Of a stretch of DNA of 34,510 nt, positions 26,267 through 34,510 are shown piece by piece. Under the pieces are notes generated by a model. That model saw only the letters and a program-made list of their open reading frames with translations, searched no databases and had not been told where the DNA came from. Within the stretch, counting starts at the first letter, position 1. Each line of letters opens with the position of its first letter. Source of the DNA: Hyphomicrobium sp. (GTDB taxonomy: Bacteria; Pseudomonadota; Alphaproteobacteria; Rhizobiales; Hyphomicrobiaceae); NCBI GenBank assembly GCA_019748215.1, contig JAIEPV010000264.1:1-34510 (forward strand), written 5' to 3'. The translations under genes and the position numbers were made by a program.

Positions 26267-28831
26267 ATGGCAGAAGCACGGCAGACTTCGCGACGTCAGA
26301 AACGCGCAGCTCTTTCGAGCGCCGCGCCACTTGCGACTGAAGCGCCATCACTGCCGCCAGTGATCGACGACTGGTTTCACCGCAAAGGTTGGCAGCTTCG
26401 CCCGCACCAGGTGGCGTTGCTGAAAGCAGCGGAAGCCAGGCAATCGACACTTCTCGTGGCGCCAACTGGAGCGGGCAAAACGCTCGCCGGATTTTTGCCG
26501 AGCTTGATTTCTTTATCGCGACCGAGATTTGAAAAACGCGGAGCCGGTCTTCGCGTGCTCTACATCTCTCCGCTCAAGGCGCTCGCGGCCGATGTGGCTC
26601 GCAATCTCATCACTCCGATCGACGAAATGGGCCTGAAAATTCGCACCGAAACCCGTTCGGGCGATACCAGCGCCGCTCGCCGGCAAAGGCAGCGAACACA
26701 CCCGCCGCATATCCTTTTGACGACGCCGGAGCAGGTGGCGCTATTGCTCAGCCACCCCGACGCAGGCTTTCTGTTTGCTGATCTCGAGACCATCATTCTC
26801 GATGAGCTGCACGCGCTCGCTGCTTCAAAGCGGGGCGATTTGCTCGCGCTCGACGTGGCGCGTCTGCGGACACTCGCCGACGGCGTCATGACCATAGGCC
26901 TGTCGGCGACCGTCGCGCGGCCAAGCGAATTGCGCGCGTATCTCGTCCCCCAGCCGCAGCCAGACACCCACATTTATCTCGCCCATCTCGTCACAGTTTC
27001 CGGCGGCGCGCCGCCGGACATCCGCATTCTCGAAGCTGAAACGGCGGTCCCGTGGTCCGGCCACACCGCGCGCTACGCGATGCGCGAAATCTACGATGTC
27101 ATCCGATCGAACAAGCTTGCCATTGTTTTCGTCAACACGCGAATGCAAGCGGAATACTTGTTTCAAGAACTATGGCGCGGAAACGACGACAACTTGCCGA
27201 TCGGCCTGCACCACGGTTCGCTTGACGCAAAGCAGCGCAACAAAGTCGAAGCTGCGATGGCGGATGGGAGCTTGCGCGCCGTTGTCGCCACGTCGACGCT
27301 CGACCTCGGCATCGATTGGGGTGACGTCGACATTGTCATCAATATTGGTGCGCCGAAAGGCGCCAGCCGGCTGTTACAGCGCATTGGCCGATCCAACCAC
27401 CGATTGAACGAAGCCTCGCGCGCAGTTCTTGTGCCCGGCAATCGCTTCGAAGTTCTTGAGTGTCGCGCGGCCCTCGACGCCGCCGAGGCAGGATCTCAGG
27501 ACGCATTCCTCAGCCGATCTGGGGCGCTCGACGTGCTCGCACAGCATATCCTAGGCATGGCCTGCGCAGCGCCGTTTTCGCCGGATGCATTGTTCGCTGA
27601 AGTTCGCTCGGCGCTCCCCTATTCCGATCTGACCCGACTGCAGTTTGACCGCGCCGTCGATTTCGTCGCGACCGGCGGCTACGCGCTTCGCGCTTATGAT
27701 CGATTTGCCAAGCTGAAAGCCACAGACGATGGCCTGCTGAGAGTCTCGAACGCTCGGGTCGTTCAGCAATATAGGCTCAATGTCGGCACGATCGTCGATA
27801 CGCCGTTGCTCAAAGTTCGTCTCATATCCGGCAAGCGTACGCGCGCGGCATTGCAGGGCGGACGCCCACTTGGCGACATTGACGAATATTTCGTCGAACA
27901 GCTGACACCGCGTGCAACGTTCGTGTTCGCTGGCGAGGTGCTTCGTTTTGAAGGCTTGCGGGACACCGAAGTGTTTGTCTCACGCGCCACAGCGAGCGAT
28001 CCGATGATCCCCAGCTATGGCGGCGGACGCTTCCCGATGTCCACGCACTTAGCGGCGCGCGTGCGCGGCATGTTGGCGGATACATCGTCGTGGTCGGCAC
28101 TACCCGAACCGGTCGCAGACTGGCTGCGCTTGCAAGCTCATCGATCGGTTATTCCCGAAGCCAATGAAGTGCTCGTTGAGACATTTCCGAGAAACAGCCG
28201 TCATTATCTGGTCGCCTATCCGTTCGAGGGCCGGCTGGCGCATCAGACGCTCGGCATGCTGCTGACCCGGCGCCTCGATCGCGCTGGCGCCAAGCCCTTG
28301 GGGTTCGTTGCCAACGACTATGCGCTGTCGATTTGGGGCCACGGCGACATGTCGGACATGATTGCGACGGGCCGATTGTCTCTTGCCGATCTTTTTGAGC
28401 AGGACATGCTCGGCGACGACCTCGATGCTTGGCTGGCGGAAAGCAGCCTGATGAAGCGGACGTTTCGACACGCGGCCGTCATTGCCGGCTTGATCGAACG
28501 GCGCCATCCAGGCAAAGAAAAATCGGGCCGCCAGGTCACGATGTCGACCGATCTCGTCTATGACGTGCTGCGCCGCCACGATCCGGGACACCTTCTGCTC
28601 GAAGCCTCATGGGCCGATGCCGCATCAGGATTGCTGGATATCGCGCGCCTCGGCGAATTTCTTGCGCGCATCAAAGGACGAATCAGCCATCAACCATTGA
28701 GCCGTGTGTCGCCGCTATCAGTTCCCGTCCTTCTCGAAATCGGCAAGGAGCAGGTGTATGGCCAAGCGCACGACGCTCTGCTGCGGGATGCCGCTGACGC
28801 GCTAATCCGCGAAGCGATGGGGGATATTTGA
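26267..28831 (+). CDS. Ligase-associated DNA damage response DEXH box helicase (Lhr-like)
   Basis: VAPTGAGKTLAGFLPSLI, LYISPLKALAADV, LDELHALAASKRGD, IGLSATVARPSEL, VFVNTRMQAEYLFQELW, RAVVATSTLDLGIDWGDVDIVINIGAPKGASRLLQRIGRSNHR. ORF opens at GTG 26249; ATG at 26267. Confidence 0.94.
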   Translation: MAEARQTSRRQKRAALSSAAPLATEAPSLPPVIDDWFHRKGWQLRPHQVALLKAAEARQSTLLVAPTGAGKTLAGFLPSLISLSRPRFEKRGAGLRVLYISPLKALAADVARNLITPIDEMGLKIRTETRSGDTSAARRQRQRTHPPHILLTTPEQVALLLSHPDAGFLFADLETIILDELHALAASKRGDLLALDVARLRTLADGVMTIGLSATVARPSELRAYLVPQPQPDTHIYLAHLVTVSGGAPPDIRILEAETAVPWSGHTARYAMREIYDVIRSNKLAIVFVNTRMQAEYLFQELWRGNDDNLPIGLHHGSLDAKQRNKVEAAMADGSLRAVVATSTLDLGIDWGDVDIVINIGAPKGASRLLQRIGRSNHRLNEASRAVLVPGNRFEVLECRAALDAAEAGSQDAFLSRSGALDVLAQHILGMACAAPFSPDALFAEVRSALPYSDLTRLQFDRAVDFVATGGYALRAYDRFAKLKATDDGLLRVSNARVVQQYRLNVGTIVDTPLLKVRLISGKRTRAALQGGRPLGDIDEYFVEQLTPRATFVFAGEVLRFEGLRDTEVFVSRATASDPMIPSYGGGRFPMSTHLAARVRGMLADTSSWSALPEPVADWLRLQAHRSVIPEANEVLVETFPRNSRHYLVAYPFEGRLAHQTLGMLLTRRLDRAGAKPLGFVANDYALSIWGHGDMSDMIATGRLSLADLFEQDMLGDDLDAWLAESSLMKRTFRHAAVIAGLIERRHPGKEKSGRQVTMSTDLVYDVLRRHDPGHLLLEASWADAASGLLDIARLGEFLARIKGRISHQPLSRVSPLSVPVLLEIGKEQVYGQAHDALLRDAADALIREAMGDI

Positions 28832-28832
28832 C

Positions 28833-29555
28833 ATGGCAGGGTTGAAGCCAGAGCGATTGGGCCTCGATGATTTCGCCGATCAGCCGATATCGATATGCGG
28901 CAAAGCGTTTCGCGCGCACAAGTCAGGCGCGCTTTACTGGCCTGCTGAGCGCGCACTGATCGTTGCCGATCTCCATTTCGAAAAAGGGTCGTCCTTCGCC
29001 ACGCGCGGTCAAATGCTGCCGCCCTACGACACGCGCGAGACGCTCGCAAAGCTTGCCCGCGCTATTGATACTTACGACGTCGAGACCGTCATCGCCCTAG
29101 GCGACAGCTTGCATGACGTGCGGGCCGTTGAACGCATGAACGCGCGCGACCTTGAGGGTCTGGCGATATTGCAGGAGGATCGCGATTGGATCTGGATCAC
29201 GGGCAATCATGACACCGTTCTCGACAAGCGTCTTGGCGGCGTCGTGCTCAACGATGTGACTGTCGAAGGCATCACCTTCCGGCATGAACCGGCCGTTGGA
29301 GCGGTGACGCATGAAATTGCCGCGCATCTGCATCCAGCGGCACGCTTGAAAATGAATGGCACGGTGTTGCGCCGGCCGTGCTTCGTCGGCAATGGACTAC
29401 GGCTCGTCATGCCGGCATTTGGATCCTTTACCGGCGGCTTGAACGTTCTTGATGAGGCGTTCCATCCGCTCTTCGACTCTGACGGCATTGCCGTGTGGAT
29501 GTTGGGCCAAGAAGGCTTGTATCCTGTCGCATCACGGATGCTCTGCGGCGATTGA
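28833..29555 (+). CDS. pdeM: Ligase-associated DNA damage response endonuclease PdeM (metallophosphoesterase)
   Basis: 240 aa; ALIVADLHFEKGSSFATRGQMLPPYDTRETLAKL, ALGDSLHD, WITGNHD, HPAARLKMNGTVLRRPCFVGNGLRLVMPAFGSFTGGLNV; starts 1 nt after helicase stop. Confidence 0.94.
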   Translation: MAGLKPERLGLDDFADQPISICGKAFRAHKSGALYWPAERALIVADLHFEKGSSFATRGQMLPPYDTRETLAKLARAIDTYDVETVIALGDSLHDVRAVERMNARDLEGLAILQEDRDWIWITGNHDTVLDKRLGGVVLNDVTVEGITFRHEPAVGAVTHEIAAHLHPAARLKMNGTVLRRPCFVGNGLRLVMPAFGSFTGGLNVLDEAFHPLFDSDGIAVWMLGQEGLYPVASRMLCGD

Positions 29556-29581
29556 GATAGACCTCAAGGGCCGCTGACCCG

Positions 29582-30400
29582 TCATTCCCGGCGGAATGCA
29601 AAAGCGGACGCCAATCCCGCGGCAACTGCAAAAAAAACAACACCGAGACCGTAGAGCAAGCCGTGGCGATAGGCGACATCATGCAGAACGCGTTCGATCC
29701 CCGCCCGCGCCAGCGCCACTTCGCTTTTGTATTCGCCGAGTAGCCGACCCTCGCGAAACAGATAGACTTTGGCCTTTAAAACCCCGATCGGCACGTTGGG
29801 CGGCACTTTGATTGTGGTGCGAAACAAGCTTCGGCCAACGAATGCGACGGCGTAATCCGATTGGATGTAAAGCCCGTCGCGTTTTTTAAGCCGGACCACG
29901 GCATCACGGAATTCGGCCAGGTCCTCAGCATCCGTCGGCTGCGTGCGTCCACTGCCTGACTTCACCATGCGCACGTGCTCGAAGCCGATTTGGTTCTGAG
30001 TCAGAATAGGCAACTCAGCGATGTCTTGGATCGGTCGCGTCGATGCAATCGCATAGTAACTCGGCAACGATGCGAAGCGGACCGATGTTGTGTTCATCCA
30101 CAACCCGCCAAGGTTGGATTTACGGCGGACGACGTGGGGAACGGACGTGCCCTCGACCACAATAATGATGTCATAAGTGCCGGCTTCCGCACTGGGCTGA
30201 CGGCTATTCTCTACGGTTCCGAAAACAACGATCTCGGTCCCCGTAAAATCAGCTTGCACCGAGACACTTCGCGCCGACACATCGGCTTCAATAGCTTCCG
30301 GCAATGTCGCGGTCGCGCCAGCTATTGCTGCGCCGTGTGATGCGACGACGCAGAGCCAAACGACGAGTGACAGCCTCAGCAAAAATTGCCCAACCCTCAT
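29582..30400 (-). CDS. TIGR02186 family membrane-anchored protein
   Basis: Start at MRVGQFLLRLSLVVWLCV (signal peptide), EADVSARSVSVQADFTGTEIVVFGTVENS, C-terminal TM GLLYGLGVVFFAVAAGLASAFAFRRE; ATG overlaps upstream gene stop (ATGA at 30397-30400). Confidence 0.85.
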   Translation of the reverse strand: MRVGQFLLRLSLVVWLCVVASHGAAIAGATATLPEAIEADVSARSVSVQADFTGTEIVVFGTVENSRQPSAEAGTYDIIIVVEGTSVPHVVRRKSNLGGLWMNTTSVRFASLPSYYAIASTRPIQDIAELPILTQNQIGFEHVRMVKSGSGRTQPTDAEDLAEFRDAVVRLKKRDGLYIQSDYAVAFVGRSLFRTTIKVPPNVPIGVLKAKVYLFREGRLLGEYKSEVALARAGIERVLHDVAYRHGLLYGLGVVFFAVAAGLASAFAFRRE

Positions 30401-31323
30401 TTCGGCACCTGTGACGGCCCGAAGTTGAAAAGTTCGGCCGGCGTGACGACGAGATCGTAGGCTACGCGAAGCGCAACCAGCAGCACCAGTGCGGCCAGTA
30501 AGCCGCGCAACTCTTCGCCCTTGAATCTGCGTGCCGACATCGCGCCAATCTGCGCGCCGATCACTCCGCCCGTAATCAGCAATGTCGCCAAAACGACATC
30601 GACGCTCTTGTTTTGGACGGCCTGCAGTATTGTGGCGAGCACGGCGACGAACAGGATTTGGAAGAGCGATGTACCGACGACGACCGATGTCGGCATGCGC
30701 AGCAAATAAATCATCGCCGGAATGATGAAGAACCCACCGCCGACGCCCATGATGGCTGCCATAAACCCAACGAACATGCCGATGATCGCCGGTGGAATGG
30801 CGCTCATGTAAAGCTTCGATCTCTGAAAGCGCATCTTCAACGGCAGACCGTCGATGAAGCTGTGTTGGCCGGATTTCTTGCGTTTTTTGCCGCCCGTCGA
30901 TTGGGCATGCCGCCACGTGTTGATGCTCTCGATCAGCATCAAGGTCCCGACGACCCCGAGAAAAATCATGTACGTCAGCGACACCGTGACGTCGAACAAT
31001 CCGGCCTTGCGCAGCAACCGAACGGCTTCAACGCCGATGATCGTCCCAATGACACCGCCCGCCAGCATCACGCCGCCCATTTTGAGATCGACGTTGTTGC
31101 GGCGGTATTGCGTCACGGCGCCTGAGACCGATGTGGCTACGATGTGGGCGGCGCTGGTACCGACGGCGACGGCGGGTGGAATGCCGAGAAAAATCATCAG
31201 CGGCGTCAGAAGGAAACCACCGCCGACACCGAACAATCCGGACAGAAATCCGACCATGCAGCCGAGCGCGAGAAACAACGGCACCTGAACCGGTAACTCT
31301 GCGATCGGCAAATAAACATACAT
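30397..31323 (-). CDS. Sulfite exporter TauE/SafE family protein
   Basis: 308 aa; GFLSGLFGVGGGFLLTPLMIFLGIPPAVAVGTSAAHIVATS and GFMAAIMGVGGGFFIIPAMIYLLRMPTSVVVGTSLFQI repeated motifs. Confidence 0.94.
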   Translation of the reverse strand: MYVYLPIAELPVQVPLFLALGCMVGFLSGLFGVGGGFLLTPLMIFLGIPPAVAVGTSAAHIVATSVSGAVTQYRRNNVDLKMGGVMLAGGVIGTIIGVEAVRLLRKAGLFDVTVSLTYMIFLGVVGTLMLIESINTWRHAQSTGGKKRKKSGQHSFIDGLPLKMRFQRSKLYMSAIPPAIIGMFVGFMAAIMGVGGGFFIIPAMIYLLRMPTSVVVGTSLFQILFVAVLATILQAVQNKSVDVVLATLLITGGVIGAQIGAMSARRFKGEELRGLLAALVLLVALRVAYDLVVTPAELFNFGPSQVPK

Positions 31324-31554
31324 TGCGGCGGTCCGCTGGCTTGATCGATGTGACGCATGGTGAGTGATGCGCGCATCTCGGCTACGTAAGCCACGTCATC
31401 CGACACCAACTTGTCCGCCATCACAAGTCGGCAAAAGGCTGCATGTTGGGACTACGTTCGCGACAGCAGCGCGGACCCCAGCCGTGTCCAGACTTTCGAT
31501 CGAGATCGACACCCATTCGCCATCGATCGGACTGAGCTGCGAAACTCAGCTCGT

Positions 31555-34510
31555 TTAGCCATTAACGCCGTTTTGCGGATTTTTCTTCCACGCGTCGCCC
31601 GCCGTACGGGCATCATTGGTCAATGCGTCCGTCGCTTTTGGCTTCCAAGCGCGAAGCAAATCTTCCGCCTTGTTGAGATCGTCGGCCGTCAACTTGCCTT
31701 TAAGAATGTCTCGGCGGCGGACCGCTTCTTTGTCTCCGCCGCGCGCAGCAAGCGACAGCCACTTGTAGGCTTGCTGCAGGTCAGCCGGTACGCCGAGGCC
31801 GTTTTCGTTCAAAACTGCCAGATTGAATTGGCTATCGGAAAGCCCCCGCTCTGCCGCCTGCGTAAACCACCGGGCCGCCGTCGCGTAGTCCGGCGAACCT
31901 TGATTTTGATTGGCGCTCAGAACGGCCAAATTGTGCATGGCTTTGGTGTTGCCGAGTTCTGCTGCACGTTGATACCATGATTGCGCCCGGGCAGGATCGG
32001 CTTTCAGGCCTAGACCGCGTTCATATAGCGTTCCGAGACGGTATTGCGACTGCGCAAATCCGCGGTCAGCCGAGCGCTGATACCATTTCGCGGCTTCTTT
32101 GTAGTTCGGCAAGCCACCTTTGCCTTCGGCAAGCCGCGCCCCAACATCGAACTCCGCCGACGGGTCGCCATTGGCCGCCGCGAGCCGAAGCGAAAGCGGG
32201 CCGACGACCGCTGGCGGCAAGTCCAGCGCGGCCGATTGCGCGGCGCCGCCCGTCAAGGCAGACGTCTGCCGATCGGAAAAAATCGACGCTGCGCTTTGCG
32301 ATGGCGGTGCTTTGGGAGACACCAGCGCTGCAGATCCGTTGGGCACGGCCGCCGCGTATTCGGCCTCGGACGGGACGAGTGAGATCGGCGTTGAGATACC
32401 ATTATTGAGCGACGCCGCGGCGCGACCGAGCTTGCTCGACATGGCGGCCATCGATTGACGGCGCTGCGCTCGTTCCATTTCGCCAGCTGACATCGGAACT
32501 TGGCTATCGACGGCGATGCCAAGCATCGGTACCTGCGTCTGACCCACTGTCACGCTATCTGGAACAATTTCGCCGCGCGTCCCCTCAGGCACGACCATGC
32601 TGTCGGGTTCGTTGCGGCTGTCGTTCAAGGCCGGCGGAGTTTCACCGCTGCTGGCTGCTGTGCCTTCGACTGGCACATCCGTGAGCTTGACTGCGCTGCC
32701 GGGCGTAGCAGAGCTGTCCGTCTGGGGCGCTGCGCCTGAACCAGCGTCCGACACGCCATCTGGCGCCGTCGCAACAGTGGGAGTTGCAATCATCGGCTGG
32801 CTGTTGCCCGCATCGAGTGCGACCCAAAGTCCACCGACGACGGCCATCGCACCTACCGCCATCGCGACGAGCCGCCGGGCCGATGTGGGCTGCGCCGATT
32901 TTTTCGACGAAACTTTCGAGCGACGGGAAGATTTTCCGGGTGCGACCGGTCGACTGGCGGCCGTATCGAGGCTGGGACTATCGCCAGCAACCGTGTGCGC
33001 AACAGCAATATCGCCCGCGTCATCAGCTGCGGCGAGACGCAATTTTGCGCGGCGCGCATCGGCGATAAAATCCTGGCGGATTTTATCCGGTCCGCGCATC
33101 GGCTGTGCCGGCGCCGATTGTTCATCGGCGGTAGCCGATGGGCGAGCCGCATAGTCGTTCATATAAAAGTCTGGCCCTGGCGAAGGCGCTGGCTGGGCCG
33201 ACGCGACAGCCGCGACGGCGGCATTCAGCGCTGCGCTCGACGGCGGCTGTGCATTGAAATGCAAATTTTCCCGCGGAGTATCGAGCGGCCCGGCGTACGG
33301 ATATGCCGTGTGGTTGTGCTGCGCATCTTCCATCGCATCGACGCGATCCAGGAGGCGAATCATGGCTTGTTGCAACGTGTCGAGCAGCGCGTTGGTCGTT
33401 TCCTCACCCTGGCGGCTCTCAGACATGAAGGTCTGCATCAGGTGGCGCATGTCATCGTTGCCGGGCGCCGGCGCAGCGGGAACGATATCGGCAAATCGCC
33501 GCATCGCCTGCTCGACAGCGGCGTGGGCCACAGCGTGGACATCTGCATTGAGCGGCCTCATGCCGTCTGACGCCATGTCCATCGACGCGCTCTGCGAACC
33601 GGCAAGACGCTCCGCAATTTCATGCAATTGCGTTTCGATCATATCCAGACGCGAGAGCTGCCCACTCGTATGATCGAGATGATTTGCAATCTCGCCGATG
33701 TGCGATTCGATGATCCGGATGGCGTCGATATCACCGCGTCCTGCGACGTCCTGCAGTGCCTGGGAAACGTGCTGCTCGACGCTTTCAAGACGTTGACCTA
33801 GGGCAAAAAATGCCTGGTCTGGCCGGATGTCGGCTATGCTTTCGTCAAGCCGGCGCGCAATGTCGGCGAACCGCATTTCGAGCCACGCTGCATCGACCGT
33901 TGTTGCAAGGTCTGAGACCGACAATGACGGGGTGGTCGGGTGCGGTTCGTCGGTCAGGCAGAAATCATCGCCATTTGACGCATAGAGCGTTTTCAATACG
34001 TCAGCGGCATCGTTCTGCCACGGATTGCCGTCTGCGTCGGGCAGACTGGATTCGATAACATCGAACGCATCATCATTATTCGTTTGACGAGGTGTTGCGA
34101 CAAATCCGTGCTCCGCCGAGCGCAACGCCTTGGGGCTTTCGCCGTGCTGATGCGCAAACCGTGCGGGTGTCACCGGGGCCATGCCATAGCTGATGGACAA
34201 CGCCGAGGTCATGTCGGCATCGGACGTCAGGGACGAATGAGACGATGACTCGGATATCCGGTGTGCAAGTTCCGCGACACCGGATTCAATCCGCTCGAAG
34301 GCCGGCGCAAATTGATCTGGAATGCGGTGACGCATCGTCGTCGCATCTTTACCCATCAACGCCAATTTTTCCTGCATGTGTTGCAGGGCGTCAGTGTGGC
34401 GGCGATCGGCGTCGCTGAGTTGGTCGACGATCGACGACAACAGCCCTTTCAGACCGCCAGACTTGTCGTGAGACGTGCCATCAATGCCAATCGCGCCGCT
34501 GACGTCGCCG
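31555..34510 (-). CDS. PodJ-like polar localisation protein: coiled coil, one TM segment and C-terminal SEL1 repeats (5' end beyond window)
   Basis: Listed ORF starts at a TTG (34440), but the frame stays open to base 34510 (GDVSGAIGIDGTSHDKSGGLKGLLSSIVDQLSD...). TM RRLVAMAVGAMAVVGGLWVALDAG; SEL1 repeats EAAKWYQRSADRGFAQSQYRLGTLYERGLGL, RAQSWYQRAAELGNTKAMHNLAVL, TAARWFTQAAERGLSDSQFNLAVLNENGLGV. Confidence 0.85.
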   Translation of the reverse strand, partial: GDVSGAIGIDGTSHDKSGGLKGLLSSIVDQLSDADRRHTDALQHMQEKLALMGKDATTMRHRIPDQFAPAFERIESGVAELAHRISESSSHSSLTSDADMTSALSISYGMAPVTPARFAHQHGESPKALRSAEHGFVATPRQTNNDDAFDVIESSLPDADGNPWQNDAADVLKTLYASNGDDFCLTDEPHPTTPSLSVSDLATTVDAAWLEMRFADIARRLDESIADIRPDQAFFALGQRLESVEQHVSQALQDVAGRGDIDAIRIIESHIGEIANHLDHTSGQLSRLDMIETQLHEIAERLAGSQSASMDMASDGMRPLNADVHAVAHAAVEQAMRRFADIVPAAPAPGNDDMRHLMQTFMSESRQGEETTNALLDTLQQAMIRLLDRVDAMEDAQHNHTAYPYAGPLDTPRENLHFNAQPPSSAALNAAVAAVASAQPAPSPGPDFYMNDYAARPSATADEQSAPAQPMRGPDKIRQDFIADARRAKLRLAAADDAGDIAVAHTVAGDSPSLDTAASRPVAPGKSSRRSKVSSKKSAQPTSARRLVAMAVGAMAVVGGLWVALDAGNSQPMIATPTVATAPDGVSDAGSGAAPQTDSSATPGSAVKLTDVPVEGTAASSGETPPALNDSRNEPDSMVVPEGTRGEIVPDSVTVGQTQVPMLGIAVDSQVPMSAGEMERAQRRQSMAAMSSKLGRAAASLNNGISTPISLVPSEAEYAAAVPNGSAALVSPKAPPSQSAASIFSDRQTSALTGGAAQSAALDLPPAVVGPLSLRLAAANGDPSAEFDVGARLAEGKGGLPNYKEAAKWYQRSADRGFAQSQYRLGTLYERGLGLKADPARAQSWYQRAAELGNTKAMHNLAVLSANQNQGSPDYATAARWFTQAAERGLSDSQFNLAVLNENGLGVPADLQQAYKWLSLAARGGDKEAVRRRDILKGKLTADDLNKAEDLLRAWKPKATDALTNDARTAGDAWKKNPQNGVNG

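Noticed and set aside
30401-30916. N-terminal extension of the 444-aa ORF 29582..30916
   Set aside because: Overlaps the TauE/SafE CDS in another frame with Arg/His-rich junk; true start is the signal-peptide ATG at 30400.
30613-31288. Plus-strand ORFs 30613..31125 and 30854..31288
   Set aside because: Antisense to the TauE/SafE exporter; His/Asp/Arg-rich shadow translation.
31534-31552. GAGCTG-cgaaact-CAGCTC hairpin just after the PodJ-like stop
   Set aside because: Short 6-bp stem with no T-tract on the minus strand; not enough for a terminator call.
1-34510. CRISPR array or prophage
   Set aside because: No regularly spaced direct repeats, cas genes or phage structural genes were seen.

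Overview
The window reads as an alphaproteobacterial (Rhizobiales-like) chromosomal segment. Left part (about 1-12.3 kb): a surface-glycan and secretion locus with a truncated tandem L-type-lectin protein, GT4-type glycosyltransferases, a methyltransferase with a C-terminal helical/TPR-like extension, a type I secretion ABC transporter plus HlyD-family adaptor, and a Wzm/Wzt-type polysaccharide ABC exporter. Middle part: a MOSC protein, a secreted caspase-like (orthocaspase) protein, a lower-GC stretch with an IS3-type transposase remnant and an orphan ORF ending at a tRNA-Ser(GGA), then msrA, a MepA-type endopeptidase, an alpha/beta hydrolase, class I LysRS, a GmrSD-like DUF262/DUF1524 protein, DUF952 and pyrD. 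Right part: the ligase-associated DEXH helicase and PdeM pair, a TIGR02186/TauE pair, and a PodJ-like SEL1-repeat protein running off the right edge. The most notable non-coding signal is a pair of inverted-orientation copies (4297-4400 and 22186-22290) of a roughly 100-bp mosaic palindromic repeat, found by eye. No clearly novel system is proven. The best candidates for follow-up are the lectin/T1SS/glycan-export cluster, the repeat family, the orthocaspase, the lone GmrSD-like gene and the orphan ORF in the tRNA-proximal region. All family calls are from motif recognition without database searches.
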